31,709 nucleotides of DNA from CAWDLX01 sp046728155 (GCA_046728155.1 JBKPDY010000160.1:1-31709), one strand, 5' to 3'. Shown: positions 1 to 14,202, counted from the first letter of the stretch. The notes: generated from the sequence alone by a model not told the origin. Program-made: numbers and translations.

Positions 1-75
1 CACCAGGCGGTCGCGGCCGCTGTGCGGGCCACCGGCGGCTCCGGCCTCGGCGCCGCCGGGGCCTCGGCATCGTGA
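1..75 (+). CDS. 3' end of an unidentified upstream gene (partial)
   Basis: An open frame enters from the left edge and stops at TGA 73-75, giving 24 residues rich in Ala and Gly and ending GAAGASAS. Nearly every codon ends in G or C, which fits real coding sequence in this genome. The tail does not look like the end of ribosomal protein L7/L12, the gene that often precedes rpoB in actinobacteria, so another gene probably lies between them. No function can be given from this fragment. Confidence 0.5.
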   Translation, partial: HQAVAAAVRATGGSGLGAAGASAS

Positions 76-324
76 ACGCCGGCTTACGCGGATTCCGTCA
101 ACAGACTGTCCGGGCAAGAGGCGAGCAGCCCTTTGAGCTGATTTGTGCCACGATTGGGGCGTCGGGTGACGGCAAGGACTTGACTGCTCGCGTGCGGGCA
201 GGCACGCTGAATCCGCAACGCCTTCCGCTGGTACGCCGGGTACGTGACGGAACCGACCGCGGCGAGGTCAAAGCGTCCGGGTGGCTGGGCCCGGGGAGAC
301 GTTTTGGCCCCTTGAAGCGTGGGC

Positions 325-353
325 TTGCGTGAGTGCGCCGTGACGGCTACACT
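325..353 (+). promoter_or_regulatory. Probable rpoBC promoter
   Basis: TTGCGT (325-330) and TACACT (348-353) are separated by exactly 17 nt, matching the TTGnnn/TAnnnT pattern of the actinobacterial principal sigma factor. Transcription would start near 360, giving a leader of about 120 nt before rpoB. In the rest of the 406-nt gap (76-481) I see no convincing gene. TTGACT at 180-185 lacks a good -10 partner. Confidence 0.6.
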
Positions 354-418
354 TTTCGTTTGCGCTGCCTTCCGACGCCTCCTGTGTTTGTTATGTCCGT
401 TTTCGGGCGTTTCCGACG

Positions 419-476
419 GGGTCGCATCGGGCTGCACGCGACCCGGCCGTAGCACAACAAGGTCCTTCGGAAGGAC
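419..476 (+). promoter_or_regulatory. rpoB leader hairpins, the second covering the ribosome binding site
   Basis: Two stem-loops can form in the leader. The first pairs GGGTCGC (419-425) with GCGACCC (438-444). The second pairs GTCCTT (462-467) with AAGGAC (471-476) around a 3-nt loop. The second includes GGAAGGA (469-475), the Shine-Dalgarno sequence 6 nt before the TTG start of rpoB. If it folds, it would limit initiation; a regulatory role is inferred. Confidence 0.4.
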
Positions 477-481
477 GCATC

Positions 482-3913
<3,432 letters not shown>

Positions 3914-3968
3914 GCCGACGCCAACACAAACAACTTACGAGCCGACTCGGAACAGAGGGATATACCAA

Positions 3969-7859
<3,891 letters not shown>

Positions 7860-7870
7860 CCGAAACCATA

Positions 7871-7900
7871 CGAGGGGCTCCGGGTGACCGGAGCCCCTCG
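7871..7900 (+). terminator. Intrinsic terminator of rpoBC
   Basis: CGAGGGGCTCCGG (7871-7883) pairs perfectly with CCGGAGCCCCTCG (7888-7900), a 13-bp stem around a GTGA tetraloop, followed by the T-rich TCGTTTCC. It lies 11 nt after the rpoC stop and is the clearest terminator in the window. Confidence 0.9.
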
Positions 7901-8047
7901 TCGTTTCCTCCTCGGGGTTCCCGCCAGCGCGGCCGAGCGCTCCGTGGTCTGCTGGACATGTGAAGCGGTATGAGCAGGCCGACAGCGAGCGCGCATCGTG
8001 GGGCCGCTAGGTCCGTGTGGGCGCAGCGAGCGTGGAGGCGAGCGATT

Positions 8048-8419
8048 GTGACCGACACGGTAAGTCCTGAAGGCCCGGCGGCAATCCAACCGCCGGCGCG
8101 CCACCCGCTGGATCCGGATCCGGTCAAGTCGACCAAGGCGACCACCGTGCTCCTGCTCGGTGTCGCTGCCGTACTCACCGGACCCCTGGTCGGCGGAGTC
8201 GTCCCGGCGGCCATCGCCCTCGTCCTTGCCGAAGAGGCGCGAGCCGATATGGCCGCCGGACGCGGGTTTCTGACCGGGGCTCGACGACTGCGGCTGGGTC
8301 GAGCGCTCGCCTGGATCGGAATCGCTGTGGCCGTCGCCGCTCTGGTCGCCGCTTCCGTGATCGGGATCCTCGGCCTGGTCAGCGGTGCGAGTCAGGACTT
8401 CCCACCGACGTCCAACTGA
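8048..8419 (+). CDS. Small membrane protein of unknown function, downstream of rpoC
   Basis: A 123-aa protein. The GTG start at 8048 is chosen because GGAGG (8034-8038) lies 9 nt upstream and the earlier in-frame part contains repeat-like AGCGAGCG sequence. A short Pro-rich N-terminus (residues 8-26) is followed by a hydrophobic segment at about 33-60, likely a hairpin or a long helix, a charged Arg-rich loop (residues 75-87) and a second hydrophobic segment at about 88-112. No catalytic motif is seen. From memory, similar proteins sit between rpoC and rpsL in Micromonosporaceae. The next gene starts 31 nt later, so the pair is probably an operon. Function is unknown. Confidence 0.75.
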   Translation: MTDTVSPEGPAAIQPPARHPLDPDPVKSTKATTVLLLGVAAVLTGPLVGGVVPAAIALVLAEEARADMAAGRGFLTGARRLRLGRALAWIGIAVAVAALVAASVIGILGLVSGASQDFPPTSN

Positions 8420-8450
8420 TCGTCACCATCGATCGGCGTACGGTGGGCGG

Positions 8451-8984
8451 ATGCCGCCGCGCCAGCCCGCCGTGCCACCGCCCGGTGCCCCGCCGCCCGG
8501 TGCGCCGTCGCCCGGGGCGCCATCGCCCGGTATGCAGCTGGCCGGTGTGCCGGCGGAGGGCAAGCCAGCTCGGCATCCGGCGCAGCGGGACGAAGGGCTC
8601 CTCCCGCCGGTCGCGACGGCGGCGGTGCCTGGTACGCCCTTCGGATTGGCCATCGTCGGCCTCCCCCCGGCGACGAGCGGCCCGGCCTCAGCGAGCCTGC
8701 CCATTGGCATCGGCTCGATCCTGGTGTCGTTCATGGTCCTGTGCTTCGGCACGGTGGGCGCTCAAGGTGGCTGGGGACCGGCCATCTCCGGAGCGTTTGC
8801 CCTGCTTGCCGCGTTCGCCGGGGTAGCGGCCGTGACCCTGGGTCAGGTGGGTCGGCGACAGCTCCAACGCGGTCGCGGCCGCGTCACGGGTCGCGGCGTC
8901 GCGATCGCCGGGATCGTCTGCGGCAGTATCGGGCTCGCCTTCACGGGCCTGTTCTTTCTGCTCGCCCTCGCCCTGGTCGCCTGA
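8451..8984 (+). CDS. DUF4190-like membrane protein with Pro/Gly-rich N-terminus
   Basis: A 177-aa protein. ATG 8451 is chosen because GGTGGGCGG lies directly upstream; an earlier in-frame start at 8385 would overlap the preceding gene. Residues 9-28 are Pro/Gly/Ala-rich and encoded by a 15-nt tandem repeat. Three hydrophobic segments follow at roughly 84-105, 112-133 and 150-176, with a basic Arg/Gln loop (GRRQLQRGRGR) between the second and third. The arrangement, a disordered Pro-rich N-terminus and short membrane helices with small residues, resembles the DUF4190 family of actinobacteria. That assignment is by look only. Function is unknown. No clear terminator follows. Confidence 0.65.
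   Translation: MPPRQPAVPPPGAPPPGAPSPGAPSPGMQLAGVPAEGKPARHPAQRDEGLLPPVATAAVPGTPFGLAIVGLPPATSGPASASLPIGIGSILVSFMVLCFGTVGAQGGWGPAISGAFALLAAFAGVAAVTLGQVGRRQLQRGRGRVTGRGVAIAGIVCGSIGLAFTGLFFLLALALVA
8475..8534 (+). repeat. Four 15-nt repeats coding P-[PS]-P-G-[AM]
   Basis: Four in-frame units (8475-8489, 8490-8504, 8505-8519, 8520-8534) encode PPPGA, PPPGA, PSPGA and PSPGM at the N-terminus of the DUF4190-like protein. Such Pro-rich repeats change copy number easily and probably form a flexible cytoplasmic tail. Confidence 0.8.
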
Positions 8985-9313
8985 ACCGTCCAGTCGCGCT
9001 ACGAGCCTGTTTGCGTATCGCGAATTGCGGCGTCCCCGTGGGCCGTTGCGAGATCGACTCCCGGAGCTTGGTGCAAGGGTTGCCTTCTTCTCACATGCCG
9101 GGATAGGCGGTCGAAGATCGCTGTTGCAATGCCAGAAACGACGCGTCGCGGCGCCCTTTGGGAAACCAGAATTTGCGACAGGCTCGCTGCGGGCGTCCGT
9201 GACGCCGAAACGGCGATCACCCCTGTCGCCGGCTCATTCTGCGGAGGAACTTTGTCCGGGGAAATCCGATATAAGCCGGATAGCCGCGCCTGGGCTGCCC
9301 CGGAGCCGCCCTT

Positions 9314-9373
9314 GATCCGTTTCTGCCGCGAAAACGCGCAGAATCGTTGACATTCTCGCGGCGGAAACGGATC
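9314..9373. repeat. 18-bp inverted repeat with 24-nt spacer
   Basis: The arm at 9314-9331 (GATCCGTTTCTGCCGCGA) is complementary to the arm at 9356-9373, with a single G-T wobble. Inside the spacer AGAAT/ATTCT (9340-9344, 9352-9356) extends the dyad, and a TTGACA lies at 9347-9352. It is in the 776-nt gene-free stretch 8985-9760. It could be a regulator-binding dyad, a large hairpin, or a relic of a small inverted-repeat element. A smaller hairpin (CGCCG-AAA-CGGCG) lies near 9204-9216. I see no gene between 8985 and 9488. Confidence 0.6.
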
Positions 9374-9488
9374 TTCGACGCCGCGCCGCACCGGGTCGCT
9401 GGGTGCCGTCGCGTAGAGGTGGAAACCCTGAGCTGCGTTACGGAGATCAGCTACAATATGTGCGAAGGGTGGACGAATCTGGCTCGTT

Positions 9489-9517
9489 TTGACCAACGCG
9501 CCGGAGGTGGGTACTCT
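9489..9517 (+). promoter_or_regulatory. str operon (rpsL) promoter
   Basis: TTGACC (9489-9494) and TACTCT (9512-9517) are separated by exactly 17 nt, a near-ideal actinobacterial housekeeping promoter. Transcription would start near 9524, leaving a leader of about 237 nt before rpsL. A TACAAT at 9452-9457 is a second possible -10, but it has no good -35. Confidence 0.75.
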
Positions 9518-9588
9518 TGTTTCTCGGTGTCTGGGTGACCAGGCACGCTTGTCCGTGCGCCCGCGTCAGGCCGCCGCAGGTCAGGTTG

Positions 9589-9687
9589 ATGCAGGTGCGT
9601 TCTCAACCCGGCGTGGCAGCGAGCGCCGGTCCGTGGCTGGGCGACACGCCCGACCTCGGGGGTCGGAGCGCACTCCGACGGCGCTGA
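9589..9687 (+). CDS. Possible 32-codon upstream reading frame in the rpsL leader
   Basis: ATG 9589 opens a frame of 32 codons ending at TGA 9685-9687, inside the predicted rpsL leader. A weak CAGG lies upstream. The frame runs straight through the paired hairpin region 9650-9679, so ribosomes on it would melt those stems. Its central residues DTPDLGGR match, in the same codon phase, DTPDRGGR in the rpsJ leader. It may be chance; no evidence of translation is available. Confidence 0.2.
   Translation: MQVRSQPGVAASAGPWLGDTPDLGGRSALRRR
9642..9679 (+). promoter_or_regulatory. rpsL leader element: conserved hairpin and an alternative stem
   Basis: Positions 9642-9666 match 24 of 25 bases of 14476-14500 in the rpsJ leader. 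CCGACC (9650-9655) pairs with GGTCGG (9661-9666). The same 3' arm can instead join GTCGGAG (9662-9668) pairing with CTCCGAC (9673-9679) around a CGCA loop. The two stems exclude each other, the layout of an attenuator or switch. The function is inferred. Confidence 0.5.
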
Positions 9688-9760
9688 CACCACAAGCTTG
9701 ACCAGGCAAAACTTGGCCGCCCCTCGTCAGAGGCGGTGGGAAAGGGAGACTCGAGGCCGG

Positions 9761-10135
9761 ATGCCTACGATTCAGCAGCTCGTCCGTAAGGGCCGCCAGG
9801 CGAAGACCAGCAAGACCAAGACGCCGGCGCTCAAGGGCAGCCCGCAGCGTCGGGGTGTGTGCACCCGCGTGTACACGACCACGCCGAAGAAGCCGAACTC
9901 GGCTCTGCGCAAGGTCGCCCGCGTCCGCCTGACCAGCCAGATCGAGGTCACCGCGTACATCCCGGGCGTCGGTCACAACCTGCAGGAGCACTCGATCGTG
10001 CTCGTGCGTGGCGGCCGGGTGAAAGACCTCCCGGGCGTGAGGTACAAGATCATCCGCGGCTCCCTCGACACCCAGGGCGTGCGCAACCGCAAGCAGGCCC
10101 GCAGCCGCTACGGCGCGAAGAAGGAGAAGAGCTGA
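9761..10135 (+). CDS. rpsL: 30S ribosomal protein S12
   Basis: S12 (124 aa) sits at the decoding centre of the small subunit and governs accuracy. The start is ATG 9761 (MPTIQQLVRKGR), preceded by GGGAGA at 9744-9749; the frame is open further upstream but that part is leader. The loop TPKKPNSALRK includes K43, and GGRVKDLPGVRYK includes K88, both wild type, so no classical streptomycin-resistance change is present. D89, the residue methylthiolated in many bacteria, is kept. First gene of the str operon; rpsG starts 1 nt after its stop. Confidence 0.99.
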   Translation: MPTIQQLVRKGRQAKTSKTKTPALKGSPQRRGVCTRVYTTTPKKPNSALRKVARVRLTSQIEVTAYIPGVGHNLQEHSIVLVRGGRVKDLPGVRYKIIRGSLDTQGVRNRKQARSRYGAKKEKS

Positions 10136-10136
10136 C

Positions 10137-10607
10137 ATGCCTCGTAAGGGCCCCGCGCCCCGCCGTCCGCTCGCACCGGACCCGGTCTACAACTCCGTGC
10201 TGGTAACCCAGCTCGTGAACAAGATCCTGCTGCGCGGCAAGCGTTCGTTGGCGGAGAGCATCGTCTACGGCGCCCTCGAGGGGTGCAAGGAAAAGACGGG
10301 TACCGACCCCGTGGTCACGCTCAAGCGCGCCATGGACAACGTGAAACCGACCCTCGAGGTTCGCAGTCGCCGGGTCGGTGGCGCGACCTACCAGGTGCCG
10401 GTCGAGGTCAAGACGCCGCGCCAGACCACGTTGGGGCTGCGCTGGCTTGTGACGTACTCACGGGCCCGGCGCGAGAAGACCATGGTCGACCGCCTCACCA
10501 ATGAGCTGCTCGACGCCAGCAACGGCCTCGGCGCCGCAGTGAAGCGGCGCGAGGACACCCACAAGATGGCCGAGTCCAACAAGGCATTTGCTCATTACCG
10601 TTGGTAA
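10137..10607 (+). CDS. rpsG: 30S ribosomal protein S7
   Basis: S7 (156 aa) nucleates assembly of the 30S head and contacts E-site tRNA; in E. coli it represses the str operon. The start is ATG 10137, 1 nt after the rpsL stop, so translation is coupled. The sequence is full length and ends in KAFAHYRW. Oddity: the last eight codons plus stop are repeated immediately downstream (10611-10640), and the codons in this terminal copy (GCA, TTT, GCT, CAT, CGT) are unlike the G/C-ending codons used elsewhere in the gene. Confidence 0.99.
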   Translation: MPRKGPAPRRPLAPDPVYNSVLVTQLVNKILLRGKRSLAESIVYGALEGCKEKTGTDPVVTLKRAMDNVKPTLEVRSRRVGGATYQVPVEVKTPRQTTLGLRWLVTYSRARREKTMVDRLTNELLDASNGLGAAVKRREDTHKMAESNKAFAHYRW

Positions 10608-10640
10608 TGGCGAGCCTTCGGGCACTACCGCTGGTAATGG
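10581..10640 (+). repeat. Tandem duplication of the rpsG 3' end
   Basis: Copy 1 (10581-10610) encodes KAFAHYRW-stop plus TGG. Copy 2 (10611-10640) follows directly, in the same frame, and encodes RAFGHYRW-stop plus TGG; 21 of 30 bases are identical and most differences are at third positions. Copy 2 uses the preferred C-ending codons, copy 1 does not. A perfect dyad, ATTACC-GTT-GGTAAT (10594-10608), lies over the first stop codon. Confidence 0.85.
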
Positions 10641-10692
10641 CGCCCGACGCCCGACACGAGAAACGACGAAACGACGAAGTAAGGAAATTACC

Positions 10693-12792
10693 GTGGCCGC
10701 CGCAGACGCCGCCCTCGCCAAGGTCCGAAACATCGGCATCATGGCCCACATCGATGCCGGCAAGACGACGACGACCGAGCGGATCCTGTTCTACACCGGC
10801 ATCACCTACAAGATCGGTGAGGTCCATGAGGGCGCCGCCGTCATGGACTGGATGGAGCAGGAGCAGGAGCGAGGGATCACGATTACCTCCGCCGCCACCA
10901 AATGTGAGTGGAAGGGACACACCATCCAGATCATCGACACCCCGGGGCACGTCGATTTCACGGTTGAGGTCGAGCGGTCGTTGCGGGTGCTCGATGGCGC
11001 GGTTGCGGTCTACGACGGCGTGGCCGGCGTTGAGCCACAGACCGAGAACGTCTGGCGTCAGGCCGACAAGTACCACGTCCCACGGATGTGTTTCGTCAAC
11101 AAGCTGGACCGAACCGGGGCGGACTTCTTCCGTTGCGTACAGATGATGGTCGAGCGGCTCAACGCCACCCCGCTGGTGCTCCAGATCCCGATCGGACTGG
11201 AGAGCGGGCACATCGGCGTCGTGGACCTCATCGGCATGCGCGCCCTCACCTGGCGCGGTGAGACCCAGAAGGGCGAGGACTACACGGTCGAGGAGATCCC
11301 GGCCGATCTCGTCGACCAGGCGAACGAGTGGCGCGAGAAGCTCATCGAGACCCTGGCCGATGTCGATGACCCGGTGATGGAGCGCTACCTCGAGGGGGAG
11401 GAGATCACGGTCGAGCACATCAAGGCCGGTATCCGCCGGGCCACGATCGCCAGCAAGGCTAACCCCGTCCTGTGCGGATCCGCCTTCAAGAACAAGGGCA
11501 TCCAGCCGATGCTCGACGCGGTGGTGGATTACCTGCCGTCGCCTCTGGACGTTCCAGCAATCGAGGGAACCGCGACCGACGGCGAGACGCCGCTGCAACG
11601 CAAGCCGTCCTCGTCCGAGCCGTTCGCCGGGCTGGCATTCAAGATCCAGACAGACCGGCACCTCGGCAAGCTCACCTACGTTCGGGTCTACTCCGGGGCG
11701 ATCGACGCCGGCGCCCAAGTGGTCAACTCCACAAAGGACCGCAAGGAGCGCATCGGCAAGATCTACCAGATGCACGCGAACAAGCGGGAGGAGCGCCCAT
11801 CGGCGAAGGCCGGCGAAATCATCGCCGTCCAGGGTCTCAAGCAGACCACGACCGGCGACACGCTCTGCGACCCGGCCAACCCGGTGATCCTCGAGTCGAT
11901 GACCTTCCCCGAGCCGGTGATCTCGGTGGCCATCGAGCCGAAGACCAAGTCGGACCAGGAGAAGCTGGGCACAGCGATCCAGCGCCTGGCCGAAGAGGAC
12001 CCGACGTTCCGCGTCAAGAACGACGAGGAGACCGGGCAGACGGTCATCTCCGGGATGGGTGAGCTGCACCTGGACATCCTGGTCGAACGCATGCGCCGCG
12101 AGTTCAACGTGGCGGCCAACGTCGGCAAGCCGCAGGTGGCCTACCGGGAGACCATCCGCAAGGTGGTCGACAAGGTCGAGTACACGCACAAGAAGCAGAC
12201 CGGTGGTTCCGGCCAGTACGCGAAGGTGATCGTCAAGATCGAACCGTTGTCGCTGGCGCCGGATTCGCCGACGTACGAGTTCGTCAACGCGGTGACCGGT
12301 GGCCGCATCCCGAAGGAGTTCATCCCGTCGGTGGACGCCGGTATCCAGGACGCCATGCAGTACGGCGTACTGGCGGGGTACCCGCTCGTCGGTATCCGCG
12401 TGACGCTGCTCGACGGCCAGCACCACGAGGTCGACTCGTCGGAGATGGCATTCAAGATCGCCGGTTCGATGGTACTGAAGGAGGCCGCCCGCAAGGCCGA
12501 TCCGGCTCTCCTCGAACCGATGATGGCCGTCGAGGTCGTCACCCCTGAGGACAACATGGGTGACGTCATCGGCGACCTCAACTCCCGCCGTGGCATCATC
12601 CAGGCGATGGAGGAACGCGGCGGTGCCCGCGTCGTCCGGGCCCTGGTGCCGCTGTCGGAGATGTTCGGCTACGTCAGCGACCTGCGGTCGAAGACCCAGG
12701 GCCGGGCGAACTACAGCATGCAGTTCGACTCGTACAGCGAAGTTCCGGCGAACGTCGCTAAGGAGATCATCGCGAAGGCGACCGGGGACTGA
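10693..12792 (+). CDS. fusA: Elongation factor G
   Basis: EF-G (699 aa) is the GTPase that drives translocation and, with RRF, ribosome recycling. The start is GTG 10693, with GTAAGGAA upstream (AAGGAA 10681-10686); the frame is open to 10588 but that part overlaps rpsG and the duplicated tail. GTPase motifs: AHIDAGKT (18-25), DTPGH (82-86) and NKLD (136-139). The switch I segment ERGITITSA is intact. Domains II-V follow in normal order to the C-terminus. The gap to tuf is 134 nt without a clear terminator. Confidence 0.98.
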   Translation: MAAADAALAKVRNIGIMAHIDAGKTTTTERILFYTGITYKIGEVHEGAAVMDWMEQEQERGITITSAATKCEWKGHTIQIIDTPGHVDFTVEVERSLRVLDGAVAVYDGVAGVEPQTENVWRQADKYHVPRMCFVNKLDRTGADFFRCVQMMVERLNATPLVLQIPIGLESGHIGVVDLIGMRALTWRGETQKGEDYTVEEIPADLVDQANEWREKLIETLADVDDPVMERYLEGEEITVEHIKAGIRRATIASKANPVLCGSAFKNKGIQPMLDAVVDYLPSPLDVPAIEGTATDGETPLQRKPSSSEPFAGLAFKIQTDRHLGKLTYVRVYSGAIDAGAQVVNSTKDRKERIGKIYQMHANKREERPSAKAGEIIAVQGLKQTTTGDTLCDPANPVILESMTFPEPVISVAIEPKTKSDQEKLGTAIQRLAEEDPTFRVKNDEETGQTVISGMGELHLDILVERMRREFNVAANVGKPQVAYRETIRKVVDKVEYTHKKQTGGSGQYAKVIVKIEPLSLAPDSPTYEFVNAVTGGRIPKEFIPSVDAGIQDAMQYGVLAGYPLVGIRVTLLDGQHHEVDSSEMAFKIAGSMVLKEAARKADPALLEPMMAVEVVTPEDNMGDVIGDLNSRRGIIQAMEERGGARVVRALVPLSEMFGYVSDLRSKTQGRANYSMQFDSYSEVPANVAKEIIAKATGD

Positions 12793-12907
12793 CCTCTCCA
12801 TGGCCTTCGTGGCTGCACGCAACCGGGCCTGAGGCAACCGCCGTTAGGACCCACAAGTCGAGACAGAAGGCGTCCGCGCATCCGGCTCGGGCGTACGAAC
12901 CAAGAAA

Positions 12908-12922
12908 GTCCTTGAGGAGGAC
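12908..12922 (+). promoter_or_regulatory. Hairpin over the tuf ribosome binding site
   Basis: GTCCT (12908-12912) can pair with AGGAC (12918-12922), covering most of the strong Shine-Dalgarno GAGGAGGA (12914-12921) 5 nt before the GTG start of tuf. The same GTCCTT/AAGGAC arrangement precedes rpoB. The stem is only 5 bp, so this may be no more than the complement of a strong SD. Confidence 0.3.
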
Positions 12923-12926
12923 ACAA

Positions 12927-14120
12927 GTGGCGAAGGCGAAGTTCGAGCGGACTAAGCCGCACGTCAACATCGGCACCATTGGTCACATCGACCACGGGAA
13001 GACGACGCTGACCGCGGCGATCACGAAGGTCCTGCATGACAAGATGCCGGCTCAAAACCCGTACACGCCGTTTGACGAGATCGACAAGGCGCCCGAGGAG
13101 AAGGCTCGTGGTATCACGATCTCCATCGCGCACGTCGAGTACCAGACCGAGAAGCGGCACTACGCCCACGTAGACTGCCCCGGTCACGCCGACTACATCA
13201 AGAACATGATCACCGGTGCGGCCCAGATGGACGGCGCCATCCTGGTGGTGGCGGCGACCGACGGCCCGATGCCGCAGACCCGCGAGCACGTGCTGCTGGC
13301 CCGTCAGGTGGGTGTGCCCTACATCGTCGTGGCGCTGAACAAGGCTGACATGGTCGACGACGAGGAGCTGCTAGAGCTCGTCGAGCTCGAGGTGCGCGAG
13401 CTTCTGTCCAACCAGGAGTACCCGGGCGACGACCTGCCGGTCGTGCGGGTGTCGGCGCTGCGGGCACTGGAGGGTGACGCCAAGTGGTCCGACTCCCTGA
13501 TGGAGTTGCTGAACGCGGTCGACGACGCGATTCCGCAGCCCGAGCGTGAGATCGACAAGCCGTTCCTCATGCCGATCGAGGATGTCTTCACCATCACCGG
13601 TCGGGGGACGGTCGTGACCGGCCGGGTCGAGCGCGGTGTCCTCAAGCCGAACGAGGAAGTCGAGATCCTCGGCATCCGGGAGAAGTCGCAGAAGACGGTC
13701 TGCACGGCGATCGAGATGTTCCGCAAGGTTCTGGACGAGGCTCGTGCCGGCGAGAACGTCGGCCTGCTCTTGCGCGGCATCAAGCGTGAGGATGTCGAGC
13801 GCGGCATGGTCGTGGTGAAGCCCGGCACGAACACACCGCACACGCAGTTCGAGGCGACGGTCTACGTACTGTCCAAGGAGGAGGGTGGCCGGCACACGCC
13901 GTTCTTCCAGAACTACCGGCCCCAGTTCTACTTCCGCACCACGGACGTGACCGGCGTGGTCACGCTGCCGGAGGGTACCGAGATGGTCATGCCCGGTGAC
14001 AACACCAGCATGACGGTCCAGCTGATCCAGCCGATCGCGATGGAAGAGGGCCTCAAGTTCGCGATCCGCGAGGGTGGCCGCACCGTCGGCGCCGGCCGGG
14101 TCACCAAGATTCTCAAGTAA
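12927..14120 (+). CDS. tuf: Elongation factor Tu
   Basis: EF-Tu (397 aa) carries aminoacyl-tRNA to the ribosomal A site as the GTP complex. The start is GTG 12927 (MAKAKFERTKPHVN). GTPase motifs: GHIDHGKT (19-26, with Ile in place of the commoner Val), DCPGHADY (83-90) and NKAD (138-141). Domains II and III are complete, ending in RTVGAGRVTKILK. The gap upstream (12793-12926) shows no convincing promoter, so tuf is probably read with fusA. It is the last gene of the str operon. Confidence 0.99.
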   Translation: MAKAKFERTKPHVNIGTIGHIDHGKTTLTAAITKVLHDKMPAQNPYTPFDEIDKAPEEKARGITISIAHVEYQTEKRHYAHVDCPGHADYIKNMITGAAQMDGAILVVAATDGPMPQTREHVLLARQVGVPYIVVALNKADMVDDEELLELVELEVRELLSNQEYPGDDLPVVRVSALRALEGDAKWSDSLMELLNAVDDAIPQPEREIDKPFLMPIEDVFTITGRGTVVTGRVERGVLKPNEEVEILGIREKSQKTVCTAIEMFRKVLDEARAGENVGLLLRGIKREDVERGMVVVKPGTNTPHTQFEATVYVLSKEEGGRHTPFFQNYRPQFYFRTTDVTGVVTLPEGTEMVMPGDNTSMTVQLIQPIAMEEGLKFAIREGGRTVGAGRVTKILK

Positions 14121-14132
14121 CCGACACTCTCT

Positions 14133-14173
14133 CCGGCGGGGCTTGGCGCTCTGCGCGCCATCAGCCTCGCCGG
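14133..14173 (+). terminator. Probable terminator hairpin after tuf
   Basis: CCGGCGGGGCT (14133-14143) pairs with AGCCTCGCCGG (14163-14173) with one G-U pair; TGGCGC (14144-14149) then pairs with GCGCCA (14155-14160), leaving a TCTGC loop and a 2-nt bulge. This 17-bp compound stem starts 12 nt after the tuf stop. It lacks a T-run, as is common in high-GC actinobacteria. Confidence 0.65.
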
Positions 14174-14202
14174 TGCGGGTGACCACAGCGATTCGACCCG
14201 GA

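Noticed and set aside
180..208. Promoter with TTGACT at 180-185 upstream of rpoB
   Set aside because: No TAnnnT at 16-19 nt; the promoter at 325-353 is much better.
9347..9376. Promoter with the perfect -35 TTGACA at 9347
   Set aside because: The -10 position reads GATCTT or similar, and the hexamer sits inside the dyad; the 9489-9517 promoter is better.
9761..10135. Streptomycin-resistance change in rpsL
   Set aside because: K43 and K88 are wild type.
10495..12837. Minus-strand open frame of 780 codons opposite fusA
   Set aside because: Shadow frame caused by G/C-ending codons of fusA; no known motif.
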